Source of the DNA: Phoronis australis
Taxonomy: Eukaryota > Phoronida > Phoronidae
DNA: 64,000 bases
Reading direction: 5' to 3'
NCBI GenBank assembly: GCA_002633005.1
Contig: NMRA01000722.1
Coordinates: 62,001-126,000 of the forward strand
In this document: in pieces, positions 1 through 12,300 of the stretch
Layout: every line of letters begins with the position of its first letter
How positions within the stretch are numbered: position 1 is the first letter of the stretch
Notes under the pieces: generated by a model
Seen by the model: only the letters and a program-made list of their open reading frames with translations
The model's database searches: none
What the model was told of the DNA's origin: nothing
Translations under genes and position numbers: made by a program

Positions 1-1917
1 TTTTATTTGACTGGGTCCAAACTGTCAACATGACGTCATACCAAGCAAGCGAATTCAAAACTGACACTCTCATGCAATACAGACGTGCAGTGTTTACACA
101 CGTAAGCGTGATGTATTACAACTCAGTGAGCTTCTATTTTATTCGACTGGTTGCCTGCGCAACCATGTGCAGAGTCACAACACTATGACATAATGTGGGC
201 ATATACCTGTACCTGTAACACCTCAAAGACCGTCTTTATATGTGATTCACACTGTAATTCGGTGTGTATTCCGTAGAGATCAAAAAATCGTCATGCATTA
301 CCAGCGAAAGTCGTGATCACTTTAGCTATACTAGCGAGTGTCTCGTACCCAATAACACCCAGTTTTGGTACTGACTGAACGTAGGCTACAGTTTCACCAC
401 TTGGTACACCTTGGCCGTTTATCCAGACCCTACGGAAATTATATCGAGAGGTAACCTCGACGAAAATGAAAAATTTGAAGATGTGGAACTAAAAACGGCA
501 AATCCAAAAACGCCGGTGAAAATGAATAAGAGTATGTCGGTATTTAAAAATTAGATGCAAAAATCAAGCAGGATATATTCTGATATCGGCATGACTGTTG
601 TATTCTCGTCTGAAAATATATTTCAAACCCAGAAGTTATCTGTTTAAATTTCTGTATTGGCTAGTTCTGTTGCGAATTGCATAGCGAAAGTCAGACATCA
701 GCGGCAACTGATGTATTTGATCAGCCTCAACCCAAGGCCGCGGCGGTCTCGGCTTCGGTAAAGCTAGTGGAAAGACAAGGCGGCGAGTAGCTGAATATTT
801 TAAGCAAACCTAACTGAAGTCTATCCCAGCAATACCAAAAAAATGTTCATTTTCGAACCTCGGAACCCCGTGGTATCCTTTGAACCTTTCAATAGGAAAG
901 AAAGCGGATTCCGGCCACTTCTGGCAGGACTTAGATTCCAAAAACTAAGACAAAGCTTTCCGAAGGAGGATCTACCTAGGAACAGTCACGGCATAGAGTG
1001 TACGTCCCGAGGGTAGCCTATGCTGGCTCCCGGAGCGCAATTTCAATTCAATATCAATGTAACCACAAAAACATAGATTTGACAACTATATCCAGGTACG
1101 TACCTGGAACGTGGACGAGTCGTCCACTCCCAATGGACTAGATAGCCGTTGGTCACACAAAATGAGAACTACTAATGATATCTTCCCTATACAAATGTAA
1201 CCCGCGCTATCGCGCTAGTCACGCACAGCCATCCCGACTAAGGAACTCGTAACATGGTGCTCAATTTTTGGTGGGACTCTTTCGAAAATCCCGGCTCGCG
1301 GTATATCCTAACGAATGGGACTTTTTGCCACATTTGTTTTGGTAATATTTCACACATAGACGTATGCGCCTTAGATTCACATAGCGCACAGACTGCTCAT
1401 TAAATGGTTATAGTTTCTGCGTACTGGCCATTCTCAATGTTTTTCATTTATTAATTAAATTGAACACAGATCAACCTGGAACATTGATACCGCACAAGTC
1501 CAGCTGTAATAGTTTGCTCCTTAGTACTCAAGTGATTTAGATACAATGCACTCGCACGGGACCAATTCAGCGGGCAGGCGCACTGAGCTGAGATGCTAGT
1601 ATACTATTATAATACCTATCCTCGCAGTCGCAAACGATAAAATCAGAAACTGAAAAATGGACCGTCTCTGTTCTGGTACTACTTAGCAAACTTGAGCAAG
1701 TTTGTTCAAGCTTGTTGATGGGGCACCATCATTTTTCTTCATCTTTGAATTTCCATGTTCCCTTGCTTGGTAAATTTGAACAGTATTACTCCACAAAAGG
1801 GTTTTCAGAAATCTAAATCTAAGTTTTTCAAGCTTATCGAATTTAGTGTTGTAGTAAAGTAAAAAATATTATAGTTTCACTACTTATAAAGCATCTTTGG
1901 TACAGTTAACAATTTCC
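1..1917. other. No gene recognised
   Basis: Mixed-composition sequence with stops in all frames. No exon-like block, tandem repeat or terminal inverted repeat was found by eye. Confidence 0.5.
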
Positions 1918-1929
1918 CTAAGTTGAAGG

Positions 1930-1990
1930 GATGGGGTATTGCCTGAGTGACAGGGTAGTGCCTGAGTGACAGGGTATTGCCTGAGTAGTA
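1930..1990 (+). repeat. Short tandem repeat, about 21 bp x 3
   Basis: Three copies of a unit containing GGGTATTGCCTGAGTGACA, the last one broken. Confidence 0.8.
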
Positions 1991-2229
1991 CAGTATGCAG
2001 CAAATGAGTCATTCAGGATCAATTTCCCAAGGTGTCTTTCTAATCTAATTCTCCACAAAAATAATTTTGGCTGACTTAGAAACTCTACAAAAGGTGCCAC
2101 CTTTTTACTACAAAAAGAATTAGAATGCAATGTGTCTATATTTAAGCTTTGATTGAAAAGATGTTTATTTTTGACCAATTGGCAACTTAGGTATACTGTT
2201 TTAGGCTTAAAGAGATGATGAAGAGACAT

Positions 2230-2362
2230 CTGTCTGATACTATATCAGCTGTCTGATACTATATCAGATGTCTGATACTATATAAGCTGTCTGATACTTT
2301 ATCAGCTGTCTCATACTATATCAGCTGTCTGATACTATATCAACTGTCTGATACTATATCAG
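2230..2362 (+). repeat. 19-bp satellite, seven copies
   Basis: Seven exact-length units of CTGTCTGATACTATATCAG with one or two changes each. The motif is partly self-complementary (CTGATA...TATCAG), so each unit can fold. Confidence 0.95.
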
Positions 2363-4132
2363 TTATCCTAAAAAGAGTCAATGAAGGGTCAGGTTATAAT
2401 GTTTAAGGAATTAACTTCCAACAAAAGACACCAGGACTTCTCGAAAAAACTCAATGAAAGGGTGACTTTTTACAGAAATTCCTACATCTACTACTGGGTT
2501 CCTATTTTCGAGTCTACTCAGAATGGATGTGACCTGTTAAACCTCAGCTAAACATATAAATGAACACCAATATATAGAGAATTTGACCAAGAATCATGCC
2601 AGTAAACCTATTGAAATATGTCGGAAGTGTTCTGTTCTTGTTGTGACTGAGTCATGTAGGGGACACCTGCAGACCTAATCAGAGGCTCCTGGGCTACTTT
2701 GTGTAAGGTTATCTACAAGACAGTGACCTGACACCAAAGTCGACCTTAACATTGGAAATAACAAGAAAATAAACAAGCCATCTGGCTTATTTTGTGAGGA
2801 CACACAACCAGTTTAGAAATAGGTATAATGTTACTCTTTGTAATCACTTACAATAACATATAGTTCAAGGCATTGTAGAAAAAATAAGCACATCTGATTA
2901 AAGACAACAAACTTCACTTTTCAAGTCAATACAAAAAGCCCCTTGAATAAATTTACTCCTTGCCAACAATATTCCAAAAAACTTTCAATACACTTAGTAC
3001 TATTTATGTTATACAACTATTTTATTGACACCGCATTATAGTGTATTACAATACCGCATTACAGTGTATTACAATACTGTGAAATCTTATCACTTTCACA
3101 CTAAAACAGTTTCCAAAACTGATAATTTTTATCTTTTAGTCTTTTAACAAGATTTCTGTGAATGGCCACAATATTTCAATCCAAAAACTGTCTAATGATA
3201 ACAATGGGTGTTGTGTTGGGCTTTAGAACTTAAAGAAGCATGGAACGCGAAAGGTCATAAAAATCTTTCAAACAATTCCTGACAAAAGTACGATCTCCCA
3301 ATGTCTAGTATAGAGTAATTCACTTTCCCCTGCGACAAAAATTCATGATTTTTGAAACACTCCATAAACAACCTACATAATGCCTTTATGCTGTTAAATG
3401 CACATCTTTACGTCAGAGTTAACTCGCGCTGTTAACTTTGATTTGAGACCGAAGTTAAGTGTTCCCATTGACCAAAGCTTCTGCAACACCGAAGCTTTGG
3501 AACCAGTGGGCTTTAAAGGCCTTCAAGTGGTTGTTTTGTTTACTGAAACCCTTAGTAAGTACAGACAGGTTAGATCTTATCAATATTGAGATTTACAAGC
3601 CATGGTGGGTTTGAACACCTAACCATCTCACACAGATTGTGTGATAGGCCTCTCATGGGGCTTTATTGGTAATGGACACCTGAAGTTAAATGGATTTAGA
3701 ACTGAGTGACCTTAAAATACCAAATAACAATATGCCAAATAGCTAAATACTAAATAACAAAATACAAAATACAAATAACAAAATACGAAATAATAAGGTA
3801 CATTACACTACTGTAACAGGAAGTTTCACCCACTGTATATGTTCAAGACATAATGACATATAACAAGATCCAAGTTTGGTTTAAGGCCATCACCAGAGAA
3901 CATGGCTTCTTAATCCTACTGTCAATGTGCACTCCAGTGTTCAGTCTTACACAAGTCTTGTCCTGCATCACCACTCCTAAATCTAATTGTCTACCACAAT
4001 TCAAAGATTTACTAAAACCAAATAGTGTGTCATTCACTGTTAAGTCCTGGCTGATGATCTACTTCACACAAAAGGAACTTAGATTATTGTTTGTGATATC
4101 AGTTAAGGACCCTGTTGTTGTACAAATGTATT
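2363..4132. other. No gene recognised; AT-rich
   Basis: No supported coding sequence. About 3715-3800 is a run of short units around CAAATAACAAAATA, a simple AAATAC-type repeat. Short open frames lack splice context or recognisable protein character. Confidence 0.5.
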
Positions 4133-5606
4133 CATGTGGAGAATTTCTCACTTACACTGGTCACAGCTCTGATTCCCTAAGCACCAGACAACTTTTATGA
4201 TGTCTGCTAAGCAGGCACTTTGTATTGATGTGGATCTGAGCTAATGAAGTGGAAAGGTAATAGCTAGCACTACTTTCTTAACAAGGTTGGTTGTTATTAC
4301 ACCCAAATTGTTTTTCTCTGACATTTGCACAGAGTTAAAGCCTGCAATGTGGAGAGCAGATTTAACTTGGTACATTTTAAATATTACAAAAAGACTAAAA
4401 AGTAAATTTGCGTTATCTTGACAAAGGGCCAATTCCCAAAGGAACATTGGTTTTAAATATGTTTTATACCTGTTTTCATTACTTTATTTTCATACTCCTG
4501 TCTACTTGTTTTTTTTCTTACCGGTAAGGGTTGTTATCTTTTTATTTTGTGTTTAAATAAAATCTCAAAACAACTTAGAAGTTAGTTAATTGTGAACCCA
4601 TCCCTGAATTTTCCAGATAACAACTACACCCGCCAAACATGTCAGAAAACAAAACTACATATGCCATTAGTTCAAGTTCAATCTTTATTAGAACTCAAAT
4701 CATAAAATATATTCAAAAATGCAAATATGGTAATCGCCAAACTGAAGATTTGGAACCTCTGGACAATTTTGGCTACAGTAACTACTATTCTAGCTTTTCC
4801 TCAGTCATAAAAAATGAAATCACAGCTCTTGCCCAACGACCAACCTCATCCATTGCTTGCACTCTCTCGTTGACTATGCAAAGCTAGCCATCTTAGTTGT
4901 CTTCACGGGTGTTCCATTACAACTACAAGCAAACTATCGAAATATTGGCACATGTTCGCCAATAGCAGTTTTTCGGTTAGTGTACTCACGGGTGAGAAAC
5001 AACATGACCGCCGGTCCTCTAAATTGGACCGACTCACCCTGGAGTAAAGTAGTTTGACATGCACTGGGCCATGTTTTAAAAGTTATTGACATCTAATTTA
5101 GTCACTATGTGTTGTTTATGTATGTTTCAATGTAGCTTCAAGCTAAGAAAGTTGTATATTAAAAGAATAATCCACGGGATATTGTTAACTCTGACCAGCA
5201 TTTGTAAATCACCGAGTATATCAATATGCACAGTCGTTTATCTTCAATCGTACCAAATGTTTGTAGTTTATAGCTTAATAGTTCATCGATTTTCAAAAAT
5301 CGAAAACTAAACTAGGTTGTTTTTTCCATCTCAGTGAATACAGCTGTGGTGTTTTTAATGAAAACTGTTGGTTAATGCATTTTGAAAATTCGCCAGTATG
5401 TACAGGCACAGATACTACAGTTTATGGTTGGGTAATTACACTTAATTGGGTCCTGCTCGTAACAGACAATGCGGTCATCGCAACTGAGTCCGACTCTGGC
5501 ACCACGCTCTCTTTGATCCCGGTCTGCTCCGAAAGACAAGCAATGAAAAGTCATGCATATCTTTAGAAATGCGTGACTTTCGTGTAAGCATATTATTCAC
5601 AGCATG
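4133..5606 (+). repeat. Dispersed repeat, copy A (with internal insertion)
   Basis: Inverted relative to 13766-14583. The left border is sharp at CATGTGGAGAATTTCT. On the strand opposite to this copy the sequence has TCTAATAAAGATTGAACTTG, like a LINE-type 3' end with an AATAAA signal. Copy A carries about 640 bp (roughly 4908-5550) absent from copy B. Confidence 0.8.
4908..5550. mobile_element. About 640-bp insertion in dispersed repeat copy A
   Basis: Defined by comparison: the uninterrupted copy B joins GTTGTCTTCA directly to CATATCTTTAG. The insert begins CGGGTGTTCC and ends near AAAAGTCATG. No clear terminal repeats or transposase; type unknown. Confidence 0.6.
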
Positions 5607-6351
5607 TAATACATTACATGGTGCAGTGAAACAGGTTAATTTCTAATGATGGAATCTGATGCGTTTTTTTTGCAAAAATAGCACTAAATTAGTATTGTAA
5701 TAATGTTATAGATAGACTAAGTAATGGTTTCATATGGTATATTATACTAACAAGGCAATCAAACCTTAGTTCTCCAGTTGATAGCTACTGACACTCAACC
5801 TCTTAACAAGGTACTAGTATAGACTACACAATGTCTGTAATAAATAACAACCCTACTACAGCTTATAAGACTAAAACACTCAGAGGCAAAACCACACAGC
5901 AATTGAAGTTTAATGCACCATTCACATAGTGATATAATTGGAAGAGGTCCAAGTATCCAGTTTTACAAGTCCTCTGCTAGTCTTCACTCATTTTATCAGG
6001 CTTGTACAACTCTTCACAACATTGTCCTGACAAACTGTTCATCACGCATGGCTTCCTGGCATTAGGAGGACACAATAGTTATAGGTGGCTCCACAAACAT
6101 AGTGGGTACTGTGTTTGGGAAAGCACTAGGCAACAGTCCAGATATTATCAACTGGCAGGTTTCTATTCATTGATTATGATCTCTCATGTTGCACCAAGAT
6201 CCTTAAATGACTGGCATCTCCACCACTCCAGTGCTGATTTTGATTGGTCACCTGTCAATCCACCCTGGGTATTTCGCTTATTCAGACAGCCTGTCAATGC
6301 AAAAGGAAAAATCAGTATTTACTGCCATTACCCACACTCAACTCTGGACAT
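5607..6351. other. No gene recognised
   Basis: An open frame at 6002-6355 (117 codons) has no family resemblance, no splice context, and its end runs into a transposable element. Otherwise featureless. Confidence 0.4.
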
Positions 6352-6355
6352 TTAA

Positions 6356-6629
6356 AGCTGTATTTTGCCCTGTTTAGCCGGCTAAAAAATAAGAAATTGA
6401 CTTAGGTATTTTACTCTCATGAACTTGGTCTTGTAACATTCAGGACAAGAATCTCATTTCTGTAATCACCAAAGACTCCATCAAAATCATCAGCCCCAGA
6501 AGATGCTCCAAGTTTATTGGACCTGGAAATAGAATTCTGTTACCATAAGGAATATTATGAGACTAATCTCATCACAGTAAAAGGCCTCGATTTTTGTTTT
6601 TAGTCAGCTAAACAGGGTAAAATACACCT
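6356..6629. mobile_element. 274-bp TTAA-flanked MITE
   Basis: TTAA on both sides (6352-6355, 6630-6633). Termini AGCTGTATTTTGCCCTGTTT and, inverted, AGGTGTATTTTACCCTGTTT, about 35 bp. No coding sequence. Same family as the 41401-42446 element. TTAA target sites are typical of piggyBac and Kolobok transposases. Confidence 0.85.
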
Positions 6630-6800
6630 TTAAATATTTACATCCAAAATATTTGTCTTGGAAAGTTTGAGAAGAATCAAACTGTGTTTGCATGTGAGGT
6701 CCAAAATGTTTATCTTTCCTTCTGTGACTGACTGTAAAGTATGTAACTATGTGAGTCAAAACATCTCATTTAAAAATTTACAATAAATATTTAACAAAAT

Positions 6801-8105
6801 AAACAAGAGCAACGCGTAGGGTTGAAATGCACCCACGAATGCATCGCAAATGGTGTGATTTTAGGGTGGTTTATTTGTATCATTAAAATAGCCACTAGAT
6901 GGTGCAAAATACGTCTGAAAACCAAAAAAATGTCATCATTTCCGTAAAACAAAGGCATTTACCAACTTTAATTAAAATTCGCCAAGAAATTTCAGAGAAA
7001 CAGAGGAAAAAAATTGCCACTAGGGGGCACAATGTTCATTGAATCCGTCTAAAAGTCGACATCTTCTCTTATTAACTTCATATAAATTCACGTGCTAAAT
7101 TTAATAAAGATCCTGCAGAGGGCTTACGAGATATAGGTATGGGTGCAAAAAACAAAACCGCCACTAGGAGGCACCACAGTCATCAGAAATCATCGTCAAC
7201 CGTCCCCTTCATAGAAAGTACATACATGCCAACTTTCACAATCATCCTTAGAGTTGTCTGGTTGACAGAGGGACGAACGCCACAAAACAGACTCAAAAAC
7301 AACAAAAATGGCCACTAGGTGGCGCAAAAAACCTTGAATCAATCCAAAGATGAATGGCTAGCGTCACCTCACTAATGGATGTCTATGCCAAATTTTGTGG
7401 AAATCCGTTGAGTACCTTTGAAGATACAGCGATAAACATAAAAAATAAAACTGCCACTAGGTGGCACACCGGTAGACTGATCTGTCTGTCGTCGTTGTCT
7501 GTTGTCAACTTCATATAAAGACATTTGCTAAGTTTAATAACAATCCTGTAGAGCATTTAGGAGATACAGCCATGGGCGCAAAAACAAACAAAACTGCCAC
7601 TAGATGGCGTCACAGTAGTTGAAGTCATCGGAAAATCATCGTCAACTGTCTTATTCATAGTAAGACCATACATGCTAATTTTCACAATCATCCTTAGAGT
7701 GGTTTGGTTGTTAGAGGGGCCGACGCCAAAAAAAACAATTCGAAAATAGTAAAAATGGCCACTGGATGGCGCAAAATCCATCAAAACAATCCGAAAACGG
7801 GAGGATAGCATCAACTTAATTATAGATGCCTGTGTACCAAAGTTCATGAAAATCTGTTGAAGACCTTTGAAGATACAGAGGCAATCGTAAAAAAATAAAA
7901 TTGCCACTAGGGGGCACAGCGGTATTCGAGTCGGTCCGAATCTAGTCACCCTCTGTTGTAGACCCCATAGAAACCCACCTCCCAAATTTCAATACGATCC
8001 TGCAAGGGGTTTAGGAGATAAAGCCACGCACGCCAGGCGCCCGGACGCCCAGACAGAGATGACGACAATATGCCACCACATATAAATATGTGGGCGCATA
8101 ATAAA
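6801..8105 (+). repeat. 1.3-kb dispersed repeat with eight CTCF-like motifs
   Basis: Begins AAACAAGAGCAACGC and ends with a hairpin (CCACATAT, two bases, ATATGTGG at 8076-8093) then GGCGCATAA. Inside are about eight degenerate units of roughly 145 bp, each with a GCCACTAGRKGGC core followed by a CCAAATTTCAT-like segment. A second full copy is at 34638-35908; related 3' parts are at 19.5-20.0 and 24.9-25.4 kb. Confidence 0.8.
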
Positions 8106-9131
8106 CACTAAAGCAATTAAAATGAGCACACTTGACTATCAGAAGTGGTACAACAAATGAGCACACATGACTAGACATGGTACAACAAATGCTCTTCCAA
8201 TTTAGCAAGTAATATGGTAAACACAAACATTTCATTATGTGAAATAAAGTTGAGAAAAACTACCATCATTAGCATGATTTGTACCAAGCAGTATCATAAA
8301 AGAAAACTTTTGTTATTTTTTTGAATTTTAACAATGCAATCAGGCAACTTTGGTGAACATTTTGTATGAAATTCACTACAAGTTACCAGACTTACATTTC
8401 CACACCCTCTGAGACAGTGATTTTCTCAAACCGCTCTGAGGTGGTGGTAGTGTGTTACAACTATTATTACAATTTCTTGGTCTATTTAATCAAAAATCAC
8501 ACCATGATGAGTGTACCACATATCCGTGATCTTTCTTCTAAGAACGCAGGGACACCTGACAATGTCCAGAGAACAGACTGACTGAAATGTCGTGACAATG
8601 TAAATACACAAGAGGTCGGTGTAAATAGGCCAACAGGTTTTAATAATAGCCTCTGAGATAGGTTGGTAGGCAGGTAAAATCTCACAATTCTTGTCTGAAT
8701 TCTGGTCAGATTTTACTATAGATAACAAAAATACTATTAAATATCATTCTTTAAATCTTTGGTATTTCAAACAGCCATAAAAATGTTTTTTATAAGAAAT
8801 AAGCTGCCTGAAGTCAGGTTTTTCAAGAGTTGCGCCCCACAAAATGAATAAACAACTGGAAATTTATATCGAACGGAATTTGGTCATGTTCCTTCTTGAG
8901 ACTATTTCTATGATTGTACATTTTCTTTTCGCTACTAAAGACATGGTCATGTGACTCTATAAAAACGCAGATTGGTATAAACTCAAAAACCAAATGTTAT
9001 AGGATTTCTAGTTTCTGAAATATGTGCTTTCTTGTGACAAAATTCTAGTTTTGTAAACATTTAGTAAAAACCACAAACTTATCAATAAGGTTTTACATAA
9101 CCATATATATAAGTTTTAACTTAAAGACTAT
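8106..9131. other. No gene recognised
   Basis: AT-rich. The part from about 8750 shares short stretches (for example ACATGGTCATGTGACTCTAT) with 38.4 and 47.9 kb, suggesting an old dispersed repeat. Confidence 0.4.
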
Positions 9132-9199
9132 ACAGTTGAAATAACAAAAATCCAGACTATTAAAATAGTCTGGATTTTTGTTCCCGGTATTTCAACTGT
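9132..9199. repeat. 68-nt near-perfect hairpin
   Basis: Outer arms ACAGTTGAAATA/TATTTCAACTGT (12 bp), inner arms ACAAAAATCCAGACTAT/ATAGTCTGGATTTTTGT (17 bp), loop TAAA, with one asymmetric six-base bulge (TCCCGG) in the right arm. Either a minimal Tc1/mariner-type fold-back (ends CAGTTGAA next to TA) or an RNA hairpin of pre-miRNA size. Confidence 0.9.
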
Positions 9200-9690
9200 T
9201 ATGGGCCAACCATATTGTCCCAGACTTAATCAATGTAAGAAAACATGATTTAATCTGACTCAAATGTAGGCTCGTGAAATGAAAACTTACAAAACTGATG
9301 CTAACACTGGTTGTGAACAGAACATCATGTCAGGATTCTCACTGGATGCAGACGAATGTATGTCAATAAGCCTAACCGCTCATTATGTTTGAAATTTATG
9401 GCTTTGGTGTACTCCAAGTGATGATCAAAACATATTGTAGAAGTCAAAGTCATGTGTTTCCATTCACACAATATGGCTGACAAATGAAATTCCATTTTGT
9501 CAAATGTTTTCCACAAAAATCAAAATAAAGATAATTTAGTCCAATACTAATATGGTTTGTAGTGTGTATGTGTCATAAAACAAAATTTAGAAAAGTTTCC
9601 AATGTTTGTACGAAAGTGACCGACTTTCGCAAAAATGACTTATGGCAACTATTTTTGTGCAAAATTAGTGGAGAGTTACTGTAGGCTTTA
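9200..9690. other. No gene recognised
   Basis: AT-rich with no exon-like block. Confidence 0.4.
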
Positions 9691-9696
9691 AATAGT

Positions 9697-9827
9697 GGGG
9701 CACTAGGTAAAGTGGAGCACTCAAAGTGGGGTGCAAGGTAAAGTGGGGTGCTAGGTAAAGTGGGGCGCTAGGTAAACTGGGGCGCTAGGTAGTGGGGCGT
9801 TAGGTAAAGTGGGGCGCTAAGTAAAGC
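9697..9827 (+). repeat. 17-19-bp G-rich tandem repeat
   Basis: About seven or eight imperfect copies of GTGGGGCGCTAGGTAAA, of variable unit length. Confidence 0.85.
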
Positions 9828-10620
9828 AGAACACCTGCTTAGAATGCTGTGTATCATCTGAACTGAGTTTGACTGACCACAAACATGTCCACAGGAACTA
9901 ACAAAAACCTCAGAAGACAGACAACTCATCTTGACACTGGAGATGACCTCAAGCCACAATCTGTTATAAAACACTCAACCTCCAAGAACTGTTAATGGGA
10001 TTTCTGGTTCAAAAGGTGTCAGTGAGAATGTTACCAGATTGAAGAGCTTAGCACAGTGCAGCAAAACCATTGGTAATGTTGTTTAAAAGTGATGAATCTG
10101 TGTCCTGGAAATCTACTAAAAATCAGTTCAATGCCACAATAAACCATTCTCTGATGTTAAAAACATTTTTTTACAGGAATTTGATCTTCCATAGCAAGGT
10201 CACCATGTTCTTATCCTCTGCTTCACTTGAAATTGCTTGCAATAAAACGATAGAATTCTCCGACTGAGTCATACTTTTTGGTGGCTGAAATCAGGGTAAT
10301 CATGAAATACTTGTTTACAGTTACTGTATAAAGCCAGTGTACTGGTTAGTGTATAACGTCAGGAAGTGACATGGGCGGCACAGCACTGAAAAATGTGGGG
10401 GCTAAAGCCCCCTCAGCCCCCCCTGTGGTGCACCGCCTGTAGACCATGTGCAGCATATCACTGAAAAAAGTAAGCGCTTCCCACTTAAAAAGGGACTTTC
10501 CCATTTTGTAATATTACATTTCAGATAAATATCAACATTTTGTCTTTAAATTTGGTTTGTAAACGACCATGACCCCCTCCTTAATGCATTTCATGTTCTA
10601 CTTTTGAAAAATGTCATTTA
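9828..10620. other. No gene recognised
   Basis: Contains a short GC-rich patch at about 10370-10445 with a GGGGGCTAAAGCCCCC palindrome, probably a MITE relic; otherwise featureless. Confidence 0.4.
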
Positions 10621-10639
10621 GTCTTCCGTAAATTAGTCA

Positions 10640-12300
10640 TTGAAATTTGCTTGCGTAATATTACGCAAGTCAGGCATAATATTACGCACCACTGCTTAAT
10701 ATTACACACGGGTACGTAATATTACACACTGATGTGTAATCTTACGCATTTTTGTGTAATCTTACGCACTGATGTGTAATATCAAGCAAGAATGAAATTT
10801 GCCGCATGGTGACTTGGGATATCTGAAATGCCGCATTTATTCGAATTTTGTGGTAACGCTAGCGCTTGACAGTATGTTGCTTGTAGTTTGTAAGACGATT
10901 TGTTGGATGTTTTTTTTTTTGATCCATTATGTTTTGTTGGTTTTGTTATGTTAAGTTAAAACATGTTCTAGCTACGCAGGATGTACAGTTGAGACACCAC
11001 GGGTCACAACAGCTTCGCTTAAATATACCATATGATGGCGGAAGCGGGGTGAGGGTTAAATTCTGGCGAAGCTCAAATGATTGAAAGCCTGTGGCTTAAA
11101 ATGTAGCGATTGCGAAGGCTAGCTCCCGTAAACACGCTGTATTATTGTTTCACTCTTTTGAACCTTCTGTCGTGCTCTGATGCTTGATATTACGGCCGCT
11201 TGATATTACGCGCGGGTGCTTAGATACGCTCCTCTCGGGCGATTTTCCCTATCCGGCACTTGTGAAGGCTAACTTCAATAAACAAGCTGTTTCACTCTTT
11301 TGATCCTTCCGTCGTGTTCCGAGGTATGATATTACGGACGCTTGATATTACGGACGCTTGATATTACGCACGGGTGCGATAGGCCTCCGTCGCTCGGTTG
11401 ATTTTCCCCTGTGCGTCGTCATAGTGCTGGAGTACGGGTTGATTTTTACTGGGCGCGGGCACGCTTTTTTGAAAACCGTGCCCTTCCCACGAACAATTTA
11501 AACAGCGCCCAGGGGTCGTTGTCTCGCACAAGTACGACTATTAAAATGGGCAAGTGTGGACTTTGTGTCTGCCATCAACTTGAAGGTCCTAAAACCTAAT
11601 ATCAGAAGTTAAAATATGGCCATTACTTCTGGCTGCACAATGCACAGTAACTCAGATTTTTCATACTTTGGTGAAAGTTTGTAGCGTAATCATATTACGG
11701 TCGCTAATTTACGCACGAGCGTTTACAGGCCTCGCACGGGCGATTCCCCTTGAGCGGTCGTATACAGATGGAGTTCAGGTAGATAATTTTCACAGAGTTT
11801 TAGCTCCTATTTTTGGTAATTCCGTTCCCAGCGATAGCGAAGATGATTCCAACCTATTCAAATCAAACTTTGCGGCAGTGTCCGTGTCAAACAACCGTTC
11901 AACTTAAAGTTCAAATGTGAGCTGTATGCATTGCCACCAACTTACATGAACTAAAACCTAATGCAGAAGCTAAAATTTGCCCATTACTCTTGGCTGCAGC
12001 ATGCACAGTAAGCCATCACTCCGGCGGTGGAGCTTTGCGTAATATTACGGTCGTTTGATATTAGGAAGGGGTGCTTGTATAGGCCTTAGTTGCACGGGCG
12101 ATTTTTTCATCATACATGATGTAACGCATAAATGCTGGATATTACCTACGGGTCTCTAAGGTTACACGCTCGTATGCCTCAGTTGCACGCCACCAGACGG
12201 TTTTTTTTCATCATACATGACTACTTTATCGTACTAGCAGATGCGTAATCTTAGATGTTGATGTGCAATCTTACGCATTTTTGCGTAGTCGTATCTAGAA
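10640..12300. repeat. Degenerate repeat array rich in TAATATTAC
   Basis: Starts with a perfect 20-bp palindrome at about 10650 (CTTGCGTAATATTACGCAAG), followed by several TAATATTAC or TAATCTTACGC copies. Five imperfect modules then run to 12.3 kb, each with GATATTACG(G/C)(A/C)CG, a GGTGCKTA spacer and a GGGCGATTTTCCCT-like block. CpG-richer than its surroundings. No coding sequence is supported. Confidence 0.75.

Noticed and set aside
4639-4887. Conserved 82-codon gene, similar to a frame at 13905-14123
   Set aside because: Similarity comes from a dispersed inverted repeat and extends equally through non-coding flanks.
6002-6355. 117-codon frame
   Set aside because: No recognisable motif, no splice sites that would tie it to a gene, and it ends at a MITE border.
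6801-8105. Helitron, because of the terminal hairpin
   Set aside because: No CTRR end after the hairpin and no TC start at the other end.
6801-8105. CRISPR array, because of regularly spaced cores
   Set aside because: The spacers are related to each other and the genome is eukaryotic; this is a diverged tandem repeat.
10640-12300. Integrated circular single-stranded DNA virus, because of TAATATTAC
   Set aside because: No Rep or capsid-like frame and no stem-loop around the nonanucleotide; the motif alone is not evidence.
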